Below are positions 33,752 to 45,275 of a stretch of 64,000 bases of DNA, one piece after another. Numbering within the stretch: position 1 is the first letter of the stretch; each line of letters opens with the position of its first letter. A program made the position numbers and the translations under genes. The notes beneath the pieces are model-generated. The model was not told the DNA's origin. It did no database searches and was given only the letters and a program-made list of their open reading frames with translations. Source of the stretch: Lunularia cruciata. Its lineage: Eukaryota; Streptophyta; Marchantiopsida; Lunulariales; Lunulariaceae. The DNA is taken from assembly GCA_948567375.1 (NCBI GenBank), contig OX419762.1, positions 36,871,034 through 36,935,033 of the forward strand, read 5' to 3'.

Positions 33752-34867
33752 TTGGGTATTGAAGGAACCATGGATCCGCAGTTGCAAGCGCTAGTGCAAG
33801 GAATGCAAGGAATGCAAGGGATGTTGAATGAATTTCGAGAGATTAAGATGACCATGGAGACATTGCAAAGTCAAGTGCAGATCCTCAGGAACGATCAAGC
33901 CATGCAAGAAGAAGAGCCGTCTCAAAACCCAGTACCTACGAATGAAGTACTTGGAGAGGCACCCGTGCCTACGAACCCTATCAACGATGAAGCCACATTG
34001 CTACTCCGGATGAAGAAGACCTGCAACATCGAGCCTTACAAGGGGCAGCGTACAATGGGAGTAGTAGAGAATTGGATCTCGAGAATGAATCGATATTTTT
34101 GATTGTTCTCAACAGAGATCACAGAGCATGCTGCAGGCGTGTTTGCATGTGGGTACTTGACCAATAAAGCCCTCACATGGTATGATGCTTGGGAATGATC
34201 CATGCTGGCAGAGAGAAGAGAGGTCACATGGACAGCAATGCAAGAAGGACTGCTCAAGAATTTCCAATCGGTGGATTCTATGCAGATGGCTCAAACCCGA
34301 CTATGGGGATTGAGACAGAAGAATAGCGTACAAGAGTATGTGGAGGCATTTCTGGATCTACAAGTCGCAATTACCAACATGAGTCCAGCAGAGGCTCTCG
34401 ACAATTTCAAACGAGGGTTGAAAGAGCGGATTCGCCAAGAAGTCATGGTGCAAAACCCTCGCACGGTATTTGAAGCTATTGCTTGTGCGCAAAGAATAGC
34501 TGGAGCATTAGGTGGAGGTGAAGGAGTAGTTCCACCTCAACATTATCGGGCAGAAATGCTACACATGGGTAGACCAGTACCAATGGAATTGGGCAACCTT
34601 CGATTCTGAGATCGAGGAGCACGGCTGCTTCAAGGGGAGCGGGGACGGGTAGAAGAACAAAGAGATGGAGTCCCACGAGGAGAAGGGACTCGAGGAGAAC
34701 AACGCCGTTGTTACAATTGTGGCCGTATTGGGCACATATCTACCAATTGTCGCACTTGTTTCCCTAGAGGCCTTTGGCCTTTGTACAGGCAATCCTTGAA
34801 CAACATGGAGAGGCACATTGAAGAAGAGGAGGTGGAAACCACTTTGGAAAACAAAGATCGCCAGTAA
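33752..34867 (+). pseudogene. gag: E2 gag
   Basis: One frame of about 370 codons starts at 33752 (a second ATG at 33770, MDPQLQALVQGMQGMQ). It carries a short coiled coil, capsid segments (IEPYKGQRTMGVVENWISRM, TWTAMQEGLLKNFQ, LWGLRQKNSVQEYVEAF) and a zinc knuckle CYNCGRIGHISTNC at 34709-34750, and ends at TAA 34865-34867. In-frame stops lie at about 34102, 34197 and 34607. The pol frame that follows is a different one. Confidence 0.85.
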
Positions 34868-34949
34868 ATGTACCTCGCGGCCTTACTGGCTCAATAAGGA
34901 AGTAGAGAAGTGAGGGAAGGAAGAAGAATAATGCGCAAAGATCCCAAAA

Positions 34950-35502
34950 GGTAACCTCACAATTGATTGTCGTAAATGGAATCCTAGAAGGTAATCAAGT
35001 GAGAGTATTAATAGATCCGGGAGCAACAGAGAATTTCTTGTCTCGCTCTATTGCAATAAGCTTGGGAATGGACCTAGAGAGAGATGGAAGTGAAGAAGTA
35101 GAGTTACCAAATGGGCAAACAGAGAGGATTGAATCATTACCTAGACGGGTAACCCTCTCTGTAGGAGAATATCAGGAAGCAATTGAGTGGCGAGTGATAT
35201 AGTTAGCCCGTTATGATGCAATTTTAGGCATGCCATGGATGGAGCAGTACAACCCAATGGTGGATTGGAGGAAGAAAGTAGTGAGAACCCACCAATGGTC
35301 AATCATTAGGGTTAAAGAAAAATCACACATGCAGAAACTGCCTCTATATGTCGTAGGGACGACAACTGTCTTTAAGACCGATAGATGTTTTATGGGTCTA
35401 ATAAGAGAAGTCCAGAGTGCACAACTCGCTGGAAAAATTCCTGAGAAATTGAAGGATGTGGTGGATGAGTTTCAAGATGTCTTTCCCGATGATCTACCCT
35501 GA
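34950..35502 (+). pseudogene. E2 aspartic protease
   Basis: VRVLIDPGATENFLSRSI carries the active-site Asp (35014-35016) in DPG context rather than D(S/T)G. The decayed relative E4 also has Asp-Pro here (about 40958), so proline seems ancestral to this family. ILGMPWMEQYNP is the conserved C-terminal region. Stops at 35200-35202 (TAG; E4 has TGG) and 35500-35502 (TGA) interrupt it. Confidence 0.75.
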
Positions 35503-36720
35503 GGATTACCACCTAAAAGGCGAGTAGATCACAAAATAGAGACACTCCCGAGGAAGACACCTCCTTGTAAGGCCCCATATCGCCTATTACCTCATGAGTT
35601 GGAGGAATGTAAGACTCAAATTGAGGAGATGCTACAAAAAGGGTTCATCCAACCTAGCGTATCACCATATGGGGCCCCTGTCTTGTTTGTGAAGAAGAAG
35701 GATGGTACAATGCGCATGTGCATTGACTATCGGGGTCTCAATCAGCAAACAATGAAGAACAAATACCCCTTACCTCGCATGGATGACCTGTTTGATCAAC
35801 TCCATGGAGCGAGATACTTCACCAAACTGGACATGCAGAGCGGTTACAATCAAATCCAAATTATAGAGGATGATGTGTACAAAACTGCCTTTCGAACTAG
35901 GTATGGCCACTTTGAGTATCTTGTGATGCCTTTTGGCCTCACCAATGCGCCTGCCACTTTCATGAGCCTAATGAATGACATATTTTGTCCATACTTGGAT
36001 AAGTCTGTTATCGTCTTCTTGGATGATATCTTAGTATATAGTAGCACGATGACAGAACACAAACAACATCTACGAGAAGTCCTCCAGATTCTAAGACAGA
36101 ATCAGTTGTACGCCAAAATCTCAAAGTGTGAGTTTGGCAAGTCTGAAGTAGACTACTTAGGGCATAGAGTAAGTGCAGAGGGCATTCAAGTATTGACAGA
36201 TAAAATAGAGGTCATTCAAAAATGGAGTGTTCCAGAAGATCAGACTCAACTTAAGAGCTTCTTGGGGTTGACGGGATTCTATCGTAGATTTGTCAAGGAC
36301 TTCTCCAAGGTTGCACAGCCTTTAATGGCACTACTTGGCAAGGGGAAGAAGTGGACATGGGGAACTGCACAAGAGTTGGCCTTTCAAGAATTGAAGGCCG
36401 CCTTGTTACATGCACCAATCTTGAAGTGGTATGACCCAAAACGTCCAATCAAGTTGGCTACGGATGCATCAGGCGTAGCAGTAGGAGCAGTCCTACAACA
36501 AGAGTGGCATGACGGATCGCATCCAATTGCATATTTCTCTTGAAAGTTGTTACCGGTAGAGCGCAACTACCACACCACAGAATGAGAAGAGCTGGCCATC
36601 GTTCTAGCAACCAAGCATTGGAAGCACTACCTGGGCAAGAAGGCATTTGTAGTAGAGATAGACCACAAACCTCTAGTCTACCTCGAGACGCAAAAGGATC
36701 TATCTCATTGCCAAATTCGG
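35503..36720 (+). pseudogene. E2 reverse transcriptase and RNase H
   Basis: RT motifs are complete: [59 protein letters not shown] and the catalytic FLDD (Asp pair at 36022-36027). The connection [11 protein letters not shown] and [17 protein letters not shown] follows. RNase H begins with [16 protein letters not shown] and continues after stops at 36541-36543 and 36583-36585 to the EIDHKPLVYL segment. Length and motif order are typical of Ty3/Gypsy. Confidence 0.9.
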
Positions 36721-38060
36721 TGGGCAGAGTGGCGACAATGCTTCAACATGACAATCACCTACGTGGAAGGTAAGAAGCAACTTGTAGATGCATTCACCCG
36801 CATGCCAATGGCCAACAACTTGGTGGCAAAGGTTAAGATTAACCCTGAATTCTGGCAAAAGATTCTAGCTGCTACAAAAACTGATCCACAGATTGTAGAA
36901 GCGCAATCGTCCAAAGGTGTCACCTGCACCCAAAGACTCACCTTTTGGGAGGGCCGATTGTGGATCCCAAATGTCCCAGAACTACGCACCACCATTCTAG
37001 CAGAATGTCATGATTCGGCCATTGCAGCTCATGTCGGAGTGGACAAGACCTTGGAAGCAGTCAAGCGCCATTACTATTGGCCCAAGATGAGCAACGACGT
37101 GATGGACTATGTGCGTAGCTGCCTACTTTGTCAACAGAACAAAGCTTCTAATCAAGCTCTTGCAGGGCTCCTTCAACCTCTTCCCACTCCTACCCAACGT
37201 TGGGAATAAGTGAGTATGGATCTCGTCTGTGAATTACCCAAGACCACCTCAGGGTTTGACTCCATTGTGGTCTTTGTGGACCGGCTCAGCAAAATGATTC
37301 ATGTACGCCCTACCACCAAGGAGGTGACCGCTCCACAACTAGCTCAACTATACTTAGATGCAGTCTTTGCTCACCATGGCTTGTCTAAAGTACTCATCAC
37401 CGATAGAGGCACCCAATTCACCAATTTGTTTTGGCGAACACTCTTTGGTTTCTTCAAAACCAAGTTGGCCATGTCTATAGCTTACCACCCACAAACAGAT
37501 GGCCAAACAGAGCGGGCTAATCGCACGATTGAAGACATGTTACGCGGCTTCACCTTAGAAGAGCAAGAGAGGTGGGACACCCTACTACCGTTGGTGGAAT
37601 TCACTTACAACAATTCAGTGAATGCCTCCACCCAGGTCACTCCGTTCTTCCTCATGTATGGTGAGCATCCCTTCACACCTTCTAGCTTGATGAAGATCCG
37701 TCCAGTGACTACCAAGGTTGATGCAATCAACACATTTGTTTCTAGAATCCAACAAGGTGCGGAGAGCGCCAAGCACAGGTTACAGATTGCACAAAATCGA
37801 CAAAAGCAGTATGCTGATGCACACCGTAGGCACATGGAGTTCAATGTTGGGGATCAAGTGTGGCTATCGACAACCAACCTCACATTAGTTGGATCTCGTA
37901 AGCTCAGACCTTGTTTTATTGGGCCTTTGTCGATTCTTCGTCGCATCGGCGCTGTGGCCTATCACCTTAAGCTACCACCAAACATGAAGATCCATCCAGT
38001 GTTCCATGTCTCCCTATTACGCAGATATGCTCCCCGATCAGGCCAAGGTACTTCCACACA
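36721..38060 (+). pseudogene. E2 integrase
   Basis: The zinc-binding HHCC domain (HDSAIAAHVGVDKT, then CLLCQQNK near 37120) is followed by a core with Asp at 37219, Asp at 37402 (LITDRGTQF) and Glu at 37510 (TDGQTERANR), a DD35E spacing. The GPLSIL segment near 37920 corresponds to the GPY/F module. A stop at 37207-37209 precedes the core. Integrase inserts the cDNA into the genome. Confidence 0.9.
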
Positions 38061-38089
38061 GGACACTCGACCTTGTCCGACAATCATTG

Positions 38090-38290
38090 ATGGCATAGAG
38101 GAATATGAAGTGGAGCGGATTCTCCAAAAGCGCATGCGTGGTACTCGCCATCCGCGGGTGGAATATCTAGTACATAGAAAGGTTACCCCCTCTATGAAGC
38201 AACCTGGGAACCCGCTGCCAATTTGGCACATGCACCGGTGTTGGTGCAAGCATTTGAGCAACAATTGCACAATGAGGACGTTGCGTCTTA
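38090..38290 (+). pseudogene. E2 chromodomain, frameshifted
   Basis: EEYEVERILQKRM and HPRVEYLVH match the N-terminal half of a chromodomain, the histone-methyl-lysine reader that chromoviruses carry at the integrase C-terminus. After VHRK the frame is lost; the second half (with LYEATWEP-like text) is found in the next frame. This defines E2 as a chromovirus. Confidence 0.85.
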
Positions 38291-38304
38291 AAAGGAGGGA
38301 GGTC
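38289..38304 (+). other. E2 polypurine tract
   Basis: AAAAGGAGGGAGGTC lies directly before the 3' LTR and would prime plus-strand synthesis. Confidence 0.85.
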
Positions 38305-39041
38305 TGTAATACCAAGGGTTAGCCATATGATCTAGATGTGAAATTTGGTTTGGTAACATCTAGAATGATGTTATACATGATGGTCAAAATATATCAAATA
38401 GAAGTATCACCAAAAGAGTACTTCTACCAATAGGGCAAAAACCAAAATAGACTTGAGAACCTTAGAACCAATAGCTAGACATATGATTTAAAGGTGAGAA
38501 TTGGTTTGGTAACATTTGGAAGGATGTTACACATGATGGACTAAACAGATCAGAAAGAGGTATCACCAAAAGAGGACTTCTACTAATAGAGTAGGAACCG
38601 AAATATGCCTGAAATCTTTGAAGGCAATTTCGGAGGCCTAAACGGATGAATTAGGCCTCAAAAATGTGCAGGTTCTCCCCAACAAAGGAAAGGCTAGCCT
38701 TCCCTCCCCCTGGTTTGTCTCGTCGAGAGCTTTCCAACGGTACCTTACTCTTGTGATTCTGAGATTCCTACAGGAAGATTCCCTAAAAGATTCCCTCCGG
38801 TCAAAGCTCGTTTGACCAACCAGATAGGACCTAGACCAAACAAGGTCACCCATCCAAGTAAGTAATCCAAGGGTGGATCTTGTTGACATGTCACCTATCT
38901 GTGTCCCTAATCCTATGGTGGAGCTTCCTTGGAGGAGATCCTCTTTGCCTATATAATAAAGAGAAGGTGCTCCCCTGGGGCATCGAATGTTTGAGTGTGC
39001 AATTTGTGTTTTCTCTCTTCTCTTGTCCTTGGAGTATTACA
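38305..39041 (+). repeat. E2 3' LTR
   Basis: 737 bp, the same length as the 5' LTR, with about 16 substitutions counted by eye and no length difference. Followed by the AATAA duplication. Confidence 0.95.
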
Positions 39042-39290
39042 AATAATTAGTGACTTTGGTGCATAACTATTTCACAAATATATAAACTAGGGGTGAGGAG
39101 GTGTTCATCATCCTTCCATTTGTAACTATCTCTCTCTCATTGAGTTCTCTAGTGACCAATGACTTGGGTCTTGGAGTGTTAGCCTTGGAGGAGTATGATG
39201 GAATTGGGGTTCTTTGCCCTCTTATTCCATCGTGTGCTACTATAATAGGCATCAAAGGTTCATCTTGAGTGGGAGATAGGCTGGCTCACA
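39042..39290 (+). repeat. E1 3' LTR remnant
   Basis: This corresponds to the right 250 bp or so of the E1 5' LTR (from 'tagtaactttggtgcataac' to the end). The left part was lost before or at the time E2 landed. Confidence 0.8.
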
Positions 39291-40130
39291 ATCCTACAAC
39301 CTTAGGCTGTATACTCTCTTTGACCTCTCTTCTCTCTAGAATACTAACCTTAGCTTCTCCTCTGAATTCAGCAAATTCAACCTAAGATAAAAATGTGCTA
39401 CAAATGGTACAAAGTAATGAGGAGGCAAATTTGTTCTCCAATTCTTGATCATTTGTCTTGTTTGCTGGTGAAAGCACTTTGCCCAATTCATTTATTCTCT
39501 AAGAAAAATTTGATGGAAAAACACCACCTGATTCTTTGTTATATAAGTGGTTCTCTTGGGTTGGAAGATTGCCATCATAGCCTCAACAATACTTCATCTT
39601 ATTGTGTCTTGATATGTATCCACCTTGTAGCCATTCTTGGTTCTTGGTTCTTGGATTTTGGAGAATTGAACTCTCAGTTGGCTTTGTGATACGTATTCCT
39701 TTGGGACAACTACTAAGAGGAATTTCCATGACATTTTGACACTTCCTCGACCAAGTCTAAACCTTATAGTATTCCAATGTGTGGTCATTCCTTAGTCATT
39801 CTTCTCTTGATAATCACACCTTTTACATGCATTCCTCCTATCACTAACAATTTTATCCCACTCATGACTTAGCCATTTTCTTGATTGCACATTCTTGTCT
39901 GGCACGTTCAAAGGAAGTTGTTGTTGATTCTTTGCATCGGGTTGATCACTCTATAGTGGAGTTTCCTTACTTTGGGTTTACCTCCTGACCAGTCCAATCT
40001 GAGTCCTCCTTCTCCTACATGAAGTGAACTTCTTTAGGTTTGACCCGAATACATTATTCTTCTTCTTTCTTAGCCATTCAATTCCAATTGGACTTAAGCT
40101 ATATACTTCTTCTTAAAAACACAAAAAAGG
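39291..40130. other. No gene recognised
   Basis: DNA between the E1 3' end and the first recognisable E4 sequence. Small ORFs only; no LTR or primer site that would start E4 was found. Confidence 0.5.
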
Positions 40131-40133
40131 GTA

Positions 40134-41856
40134 TCACAATGATGCTTGGGAATGATCATTGTGGTTACAAGAAGACATATCACTTGGATGGCAATGCAAG
40201 AAGAGTAGTTGCAGTATTTCCAATCTATGGATTCCATGTAGATGGCTTGAACTCAACTTTGGAAGTTGAAGTAAAAGATCAACATACAAGAGTACTTGGA
40301 GGGATCTCTTGATCTATAGGTCATTATAACCGGTATGAGTCCAATAGAAACTCTTGACAATTTCAAACAAGATTTAAAAGAGCAAATTTACCAAGAGGTA
40401 ATGGTACAAAATCTCTTAGACTATTTTTGAGCCATTACATATGCTCAAGGAATAGCAAGGGTGCGTGGAGGAGGTGAAGGGGTAGTCCTAATGTGACACT
40501 ACCATGCTAAGACATCCTATTTTGGTCGACCGATTCTTATGGAATTGTGCAACACTAAGAAGCATGACCACTCCAAGAAGAATGAAGACAGATCAAAAAA
40601 GGAGAGATGGAGTCCCATGAGGAGAGGGGCTTGAGTAAAACAATGATGTTGTTACAATTGTGATTGAGTTGAGCACATAACTATGAATCGTCATGCTCAT
40701 CTTCCTAGAGGCACTCAATCTCCAAACAAGCAACCTTTGAACTACATGGAGAGATGAATTGTAAAAGAGAATGTTGAAAGCACATCAAAAAACAAAGATC
40801 ATCCATAATTTACCTCACGGTCTTATTGGCTCAAAGAAGAAGAATAAAAGTTGGGCAAAGAAGAGGATGAGTGTGCAAAGTTTGAGGAAGACAAATGTAT
40901 AATTTATTGTCAGAAATGGAGTCCTAGAAGGCAATCAAGTGAGAGTATTGATAGACCCTAGAGCAAAAGAGAATTTCTTGTCTCACTCTATTGCAATAAG
41001 GTCGGGAGATGGAATTAGAGAAGGATGAGAATGAAGAAGTACATTTATCTAATGATCAGACAAAGTGGATTGAGTCATTACCTAGAAAGATAGCACTCTT
41101 TGTAAGAGATTATCAAGAAGAATTTGATTGGCAAGTGATATGGTTAACTCATTATAATGAAATCTTAGGCATGCCATGGATGAAGCACCACAACCCTAGG
41201 ATTGTAGTAAGAAATTTGGAGATTGGAGAAAGAAAGTTGTGAGAACTAGCTAATGGAAGATCATTGGGGTTAAGATCCCAAGAAAGATCACAAAGGTAAT
41301 TGCCTTTCTATGTCATAGGGATAATAACTATCAATAAGATAGATAGACATTTCATGGGTCTAATAATGAAATCTAGAGTGCACAACTTGATGGATAAATT
41401 TTTGAAAATTTGAAAATATGGTCAATGAGTTTCAACATATCTTCTCAATGATTTACCTCAAGATTACCACCAAAAAGGAGAGTAGATCATGAAATCAAGC
41501 TACTTCTAGGAGAGACACCTCCTTGTAAGGGTCTACTATATTGATTGTCACCTCTTGAGTTGGAGTGCTAGGCTCAAGGAGATGTTATAGAAAGGGTTTA
41601 TCTAACCCAACGTATCACCACATGGAGCTCTTGTCTTGTTTATGTAGGAGAAGGACGGTACAATGCACATGTGCATTCATTGCTACAGCCTAAATCAAGA
41701 AATGATGAAGAAAAAATACCCATTACCATGCATGGATGATATATTTGATCAACTCAATGCGGTAAAACACTTCACTAAATTTGATTTGTGGAGTGGTTAC
41801 AACCAAATTAGGATTGCAGAGGATTACATACAAGGTAACAAGGTATGGTCACTTTG
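40134..41856 (+). pseudogene. E4 gag, protease and start of RT
   Basis: The gag zinc knuckle (about 40650) has lost ligands. The protease retains NEILGMPWMKHHNP. RT reads YPLPCMDDIFDQLNAVKHFT and WSGYNQIRIAED up to the E3 insertion, which splits the RT before the PFGLTN motif. Confidence 0.75.
41852..41856. repeat. E3 target-site duplication, left
   Basis: CTTTG, repeated at 47444-47448 directly after the E3 3' LTR. Confidence 0.9.
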
Positions 41857-42256
41857 TGTAACAATATGGAGTTTAGCAATGAGTTAGTTGGGCTTAAAAA
41901 GTAGCACATAAGACAAATTAGCCTAGAATATTCCAGAAGTATCTAGCTAGCTTAGCTTGCACCTCAAGTAAATAGCTTCTAGAAGGAAGCTTCTAGAAGC
42001 TTCCAATTAGCTTAGCTTGCATACTAAGTAGGCAACTTCTAGACAGAAGCTTCTTGAGAAGCTAACCTAGTTAACTTGGCTTGCACTCTAAGAAAGCGGC
42101 TTGAGGAAGCTTCTTGAGAAGCTTCTCAAGGGCCTTGTATGCTACTTAAAAATAACAAAGCCAAAGCTCATGCTAGGATTTGGAGTTTTCTCACATTCAA
42201 GTGTCCTAATGTGAGTTTCTATTCTCCTACTTCTCTCCTTGGTCTCCGTCTTTACA
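41857..42256 (+). repeat. E3 5' LTR
   Basis: 400 bp. It contains alternating GAA/TTC arrays (41977-42003 and 42046-42125). The TATA region (about 42144) has decayed to 'cttaaaaataac', while the 3' LTR keeps TATAAATA. Confidence 0.95.
41977..42125. promoter_or_regulatory. Heat-shock-element array in E3 5' LTR
   Basis: GAAGCTTCTAGAAGCTTC at 41986-42003 is four alternating nGAAn units at exact 5-bp spacing, a perfect HSE. TTCTAGAA precedes it at 41977-41984. GAAGCTTC with a following GAA at 42046-42060, and again GAAGCTTCttgaGAAGCTTC at 42106-42125, are further partial arrays. HSEs bind heat-shock transcription factors. Responsiveness is inferred from motif alone. Confidence 0.6.
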
Positions 42257-42257
42257 T

Positions 42258-42269
42258 TGGTATCAGAGC
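42258..42269 (+). other. E3 primer-binding site
   Basis: TGGTATCAGAGC, initiator tRNA-Met type, one base after the LTR. Confidence 0.95.
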
Positions 42270-43470
42270 AGGAATGGGATGGATGGAATTTATGGACCAC
42301 AAAATCCAATTTCACCAAACCATTGGGATTTTCATGTCCATATATTACCCAAGCACCACTTCATACAATTCATCACCTCACGCTTTGGGTAGGATTTTCT
42401 ACATATGATCATCGTGCCTGAGGAACCCTTGATACTTCTGGTTGTCACTTATAGAGAAAGATGGACGTGTTGTATCTATTTGTTAATCAATTAGATAAAT
42501 TGGGAGTAGTAGGATAGAGTAGTAGCTATAGCGGCAATACCGGACGTTATCCTTGCAATGCAGCAACAAATTGAGCACCTTACTTGATTGTTGGATGAAT
42601 GAGATCAACAACAACAAGAACATATAGAGAGAGCATCAGTTTGAGATGGAGAAGATCATATTTGATTTCCAAAACCCAAGGTGTTTGAAGGAAAGAATCT
42701 TCCAAGCACAATGGAAACTTTTTTGTTTGATTGTGAACATTACTTCAAAGCCACTTGTCTTCAAGATGAACGGAAATAGATTCTCTTGGCTTCTAGCCAA
42801 TTGGATGGTGTGGCAAAACTTTGGTGGCATTTTTGAGTGGAGCAAGCTGAATGACAGATTGTTGCACCAATCTTGATATGGACAGAATTCAAGGATGCAA
42901 TACTTGGTCCATTTCAAACTATAAATGCCACCTGAGCCGCATGAGATAAATTGGCAGAGTTGAAGCAGATTTTCTTAGTAAGAGGTTACATCACACAATT
43001 TTAGAACATCATCATGCAAATTCCAGATGTACAAGAAGAAGAAGTTCTGGATTGATTTGTGCGGGGATTGAAGTCACGAACAAAATTGGAGGTGACCATG
43101 CGAGAACCACAAAACAAAAAAGAAGCCATGCAATTGGCTGAGTGCTTTGATTCCTTGGTTGCAACAACTTGGTCTTGACCTCAACTTACACCAAGCTTAC
43201 CAGTACAATATGTACGGGTGGAAGAACCATCACCAATGGAGATTAATGTTATCCAATGGAGGCCACTTGGTGCAGTAGATAGAGAAAGATTATGATAAAA
43301 TGGAGGCTATTTTTATTGTTGCCAAGTTGAACATCGCATTGCTCAATGTCCACTTAGGAATAGGCAACCTCAACAAGTTGCCCAAATAGAGTTTGTGGAA
43401 TCAAATGATAGGGAAACGAAGAATCCCAATAGGAGATTTCAAGCCGCCTATGGGGAGCTTGATTAGTTCC
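42270..43470 (+). pseudogene. gag: E3 leader and gag
   Basis: Fragments in several frames follow the gag plan. There is a leader tail with EEPLILLVVTYRER near 42420, a capsid-like region (about 42640-43180), and a knuckle region near 43310-43360 with CQVEHRIAQCPL-like text. Heavily frameshifted; assigned mainly by position. Confidence 0.5.
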
Positions 43471-43499
43471 AATGGGATTGAAGGCTCGACCTATGCAAG

Positions 43500-43894
43500 T
43501 TTGCTTCACTTGCAAGGTATGATATCTAATTAGGGTTGTAGGGTTTTGGTTGATTTTGGAGGTTCAAAGAATTGCATGTCTATGCAAGTAGCAATAGAAT
43601 GGGGCATTCTTATCAAGCCAGTGATTGGAAGCAGTTTGATGATGGTAGATGGTAGAAAGAGTTTTGCATTCCGCACCTCGCATCCTATTACCTTCAAGAA
43701 TAGGAAAGAGTATTTGGAGTGTATGAGGTCTATAGTGGCACCTCTACACTATGATATCATTTTAGGTCTACCTTGGCTTGAACGTCATAAGGTTCAATTT
43801 GATTGGACCCGATGCCAAATGCAAGTATAACACCAAGGTAGGAATTTTCAATTAGGATGTTTGGCACCTCTGAGTAAGACACCTAAGAAAAGTC
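43500..43894 (+). pseudogene. E3 aspartic protease
   Basis: LVDFGGSKNCMS holds the active-site Asp (43552-43554) but reads DFG instead of D(S/T)G. YDIILGLPWLERHKVQFDW is the conserved C-terminal region of Ty3/Gypsy protease. Confidence 0.7.
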
Positions 43895-44074
43895 AGTCCC
43901 AAGATGGGAAGTTTGTCAAGAAGGTAGCCATAGAGTGAACCTTGAAGGGAGTGGAGTCCCAAGATGGGAAGTTTGCCGAGAAGGCAGCCATGGAGCAAGC
44001 TTCAAAGAGAGATGACTCCCTGGAAGGGAAGTTCGTTAGTAAAGCAACCATAGAGCAAGCTTTGGAGGAAAATA
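43895..44074 (+). repeat. 60-bp in-frame tandem repeat in E3 PR-RT linker
   Basis: Three copies start at 43895, 43955 and 44015 (a(g/c)tccc...gggaagtt). Each encodes about 20 residues of the type SQDGKFAEKAAMEQA. The period keeps the pol frame, so the linker expanded while coding. Confidence 0.85.
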
Positions 44075-44148
44075 AATCTATATTCATGGTGTGGATCAAG
44101 CCGATTGCACAAGAACAATTGGAAGAGGGCTAACAGCCTCATCAAGCA

Positions 44149-45275
44149 ATGGTTGATCGGATAGTTGAGGAGTTTGTAGATGTGTTTCCAGATGATCTGC
44201 CAAAGGGATTACCCTCTGATCGAGGTATGCCCTTCAAGATTGAGTTATTGCTAGGGAGTATTCCAATGAGTAAACCGATCTATCGGCTCTCACCAAAGGA
44301 GTTGGAGGAGTTGCAAACAACACTTACAGAGTTGTTGGAGAAGGACTTCATACAACATAGTACCTCTCCTTGGGGAGCACCGGTACTATTTGTTCCAAAG
44401 AAGGATGGAGGACTTCATTTTTGTATTGATTACTATGGGCTCAATAAGCAAACCGTGAAGAATGCATATCCCTTGCCTCGGATTGATGACTTGCTAGATC
44501 AACTAAGTGGCGCATGCTACTTTTCCAAGTTGGATCTTGCAGCGGCTAGTGGCAAATTCCTATTGATAGAGAGGATGTGCAAAAGACTACCTTTCATACA
44601 AGGTATTGGCATTTTGAGTGGAAAGTTCTACCTTTCGGACTCACTAATGCTCCAACAATCTTTGTGGATCAGATGCATCGGGTGTTGGATGGACTATTGG
44701 ATCGGTCAGTGGTGGTGTTCTTGGATGATATCTTAATTTATAGTAAGACAGAGGCAGAACACATGAATCATGTGCAAGAAGTCCTAAGACAACTACGACA
44801 ATGGAAATTTTACTCCAAGAAGTCAAAGTGTGCCTTTTGGCAAAAAGAGGTTACCTTCTTAGGTCATAAGATCTCATCAGAGGGGATCAAGATGGAAGAA
44901 GAGAAAATCAAAGCCATTATTGATTGGCCTACCCCAAAGGATGCTACCAAAGTATGGGCATTCAATGGATTGGCCAGTTTTTTCCGACAGTTCATCCATT
45001 ATTATGTCATTGCACCATTGACTGACCTCTTAGGAAAGAACTCGAGCTTTCAATGGACCACCAAGCATGAAGAAGCATTCCAAAAGTTAAAGCATATGGT
45101 GTCTTCAAGACCCATTCTTCAACCATATGATCCTCAACTACCCTGTGTGGTTGATTTTGATGCTTCTAACTTTGCAATTGGAGCCGTGCTGCAACAAGAA
45201 TTCCCAAATGGACTCCATTCCATTGCCTTTGTGTGTTGCCAACTCAATACGGCTGAATGTAACTACTCTGCTTGA
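44149..45275 (+). pseudogene. E3 reverse transcriptase and RNase H start
   Basis: [18 protein letters not shown] opens the [34 protein letters not shown] and YFSKLDLAA follow, then a frameshift near 44570 leads to [13 protein letters not shown] and the catalytic FLDD (44724-44729). The connection VTFLGHKISSEGI and the RNase H start VVDFDASNFAIGAVLQQ end at a stop near 45273. Confidence 0.85.

Larger units (their letters stand above)
32430..39041 (+). mobile_element. E2: complete chromovirus (Ty3/Gypsy) inserted in E1
   Basis: 6,612 bp bounded by 737-bp LTRs (32430-33166 and 38305-39041) that begin TGTAATA and end TATTACA, with AATAA duplications outside. It contains a tRNA-Met primer site, gag with a zinc knuckle, a protease-RT-RNase H-integrase frame, a chromodomain and a polypurine tract. 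The LTRs differ at roughly 16 positions by eye (about 2%), so insertion is relatively recent compared with the other elements here. In-frame stops in gag and pol and a frameshift in the chromodomain make it non-autonomous. Confidence 0.95.
26791..39290 (+). mobile_element. E1: Tat/Athila-like Ty3/Gypsy retrotransposon, interrupted by E2
   Basis: The 5' LTR begins TGTAACACCC at 26791. The internal region with gag, PR, RT and an integrase remnant runs to 32,429, then E2 is inserted (32430-39041), and the right part of the 3' LTR resumes at 39042 and ends CTCACA at 39290. RNase H, most of the integrase and the left 440 bp or so of the 3' LTR are missing. The primer site is not tRNA-Met. The protease reads DGG and the RT carries FIDDF, traits of the non-chromoviral Tat/Athila lineage. 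The outer flanks (AGTCT and ATCCT) do not make a clean target duplication. Confidence 0.75.

Noticed and set aside
26786..39295. Target-site duplication for E1
   Set aside because: AGTCT and ATCCT match at only three of five positions, so no duplication is claimed.
43893..44099. Minus-strand ORF with a repeated MATFLTNFPSWD-like peptide
   Set aside because: Antisense shadow of the 60-bp tandem repeat in the E3 pol linker.
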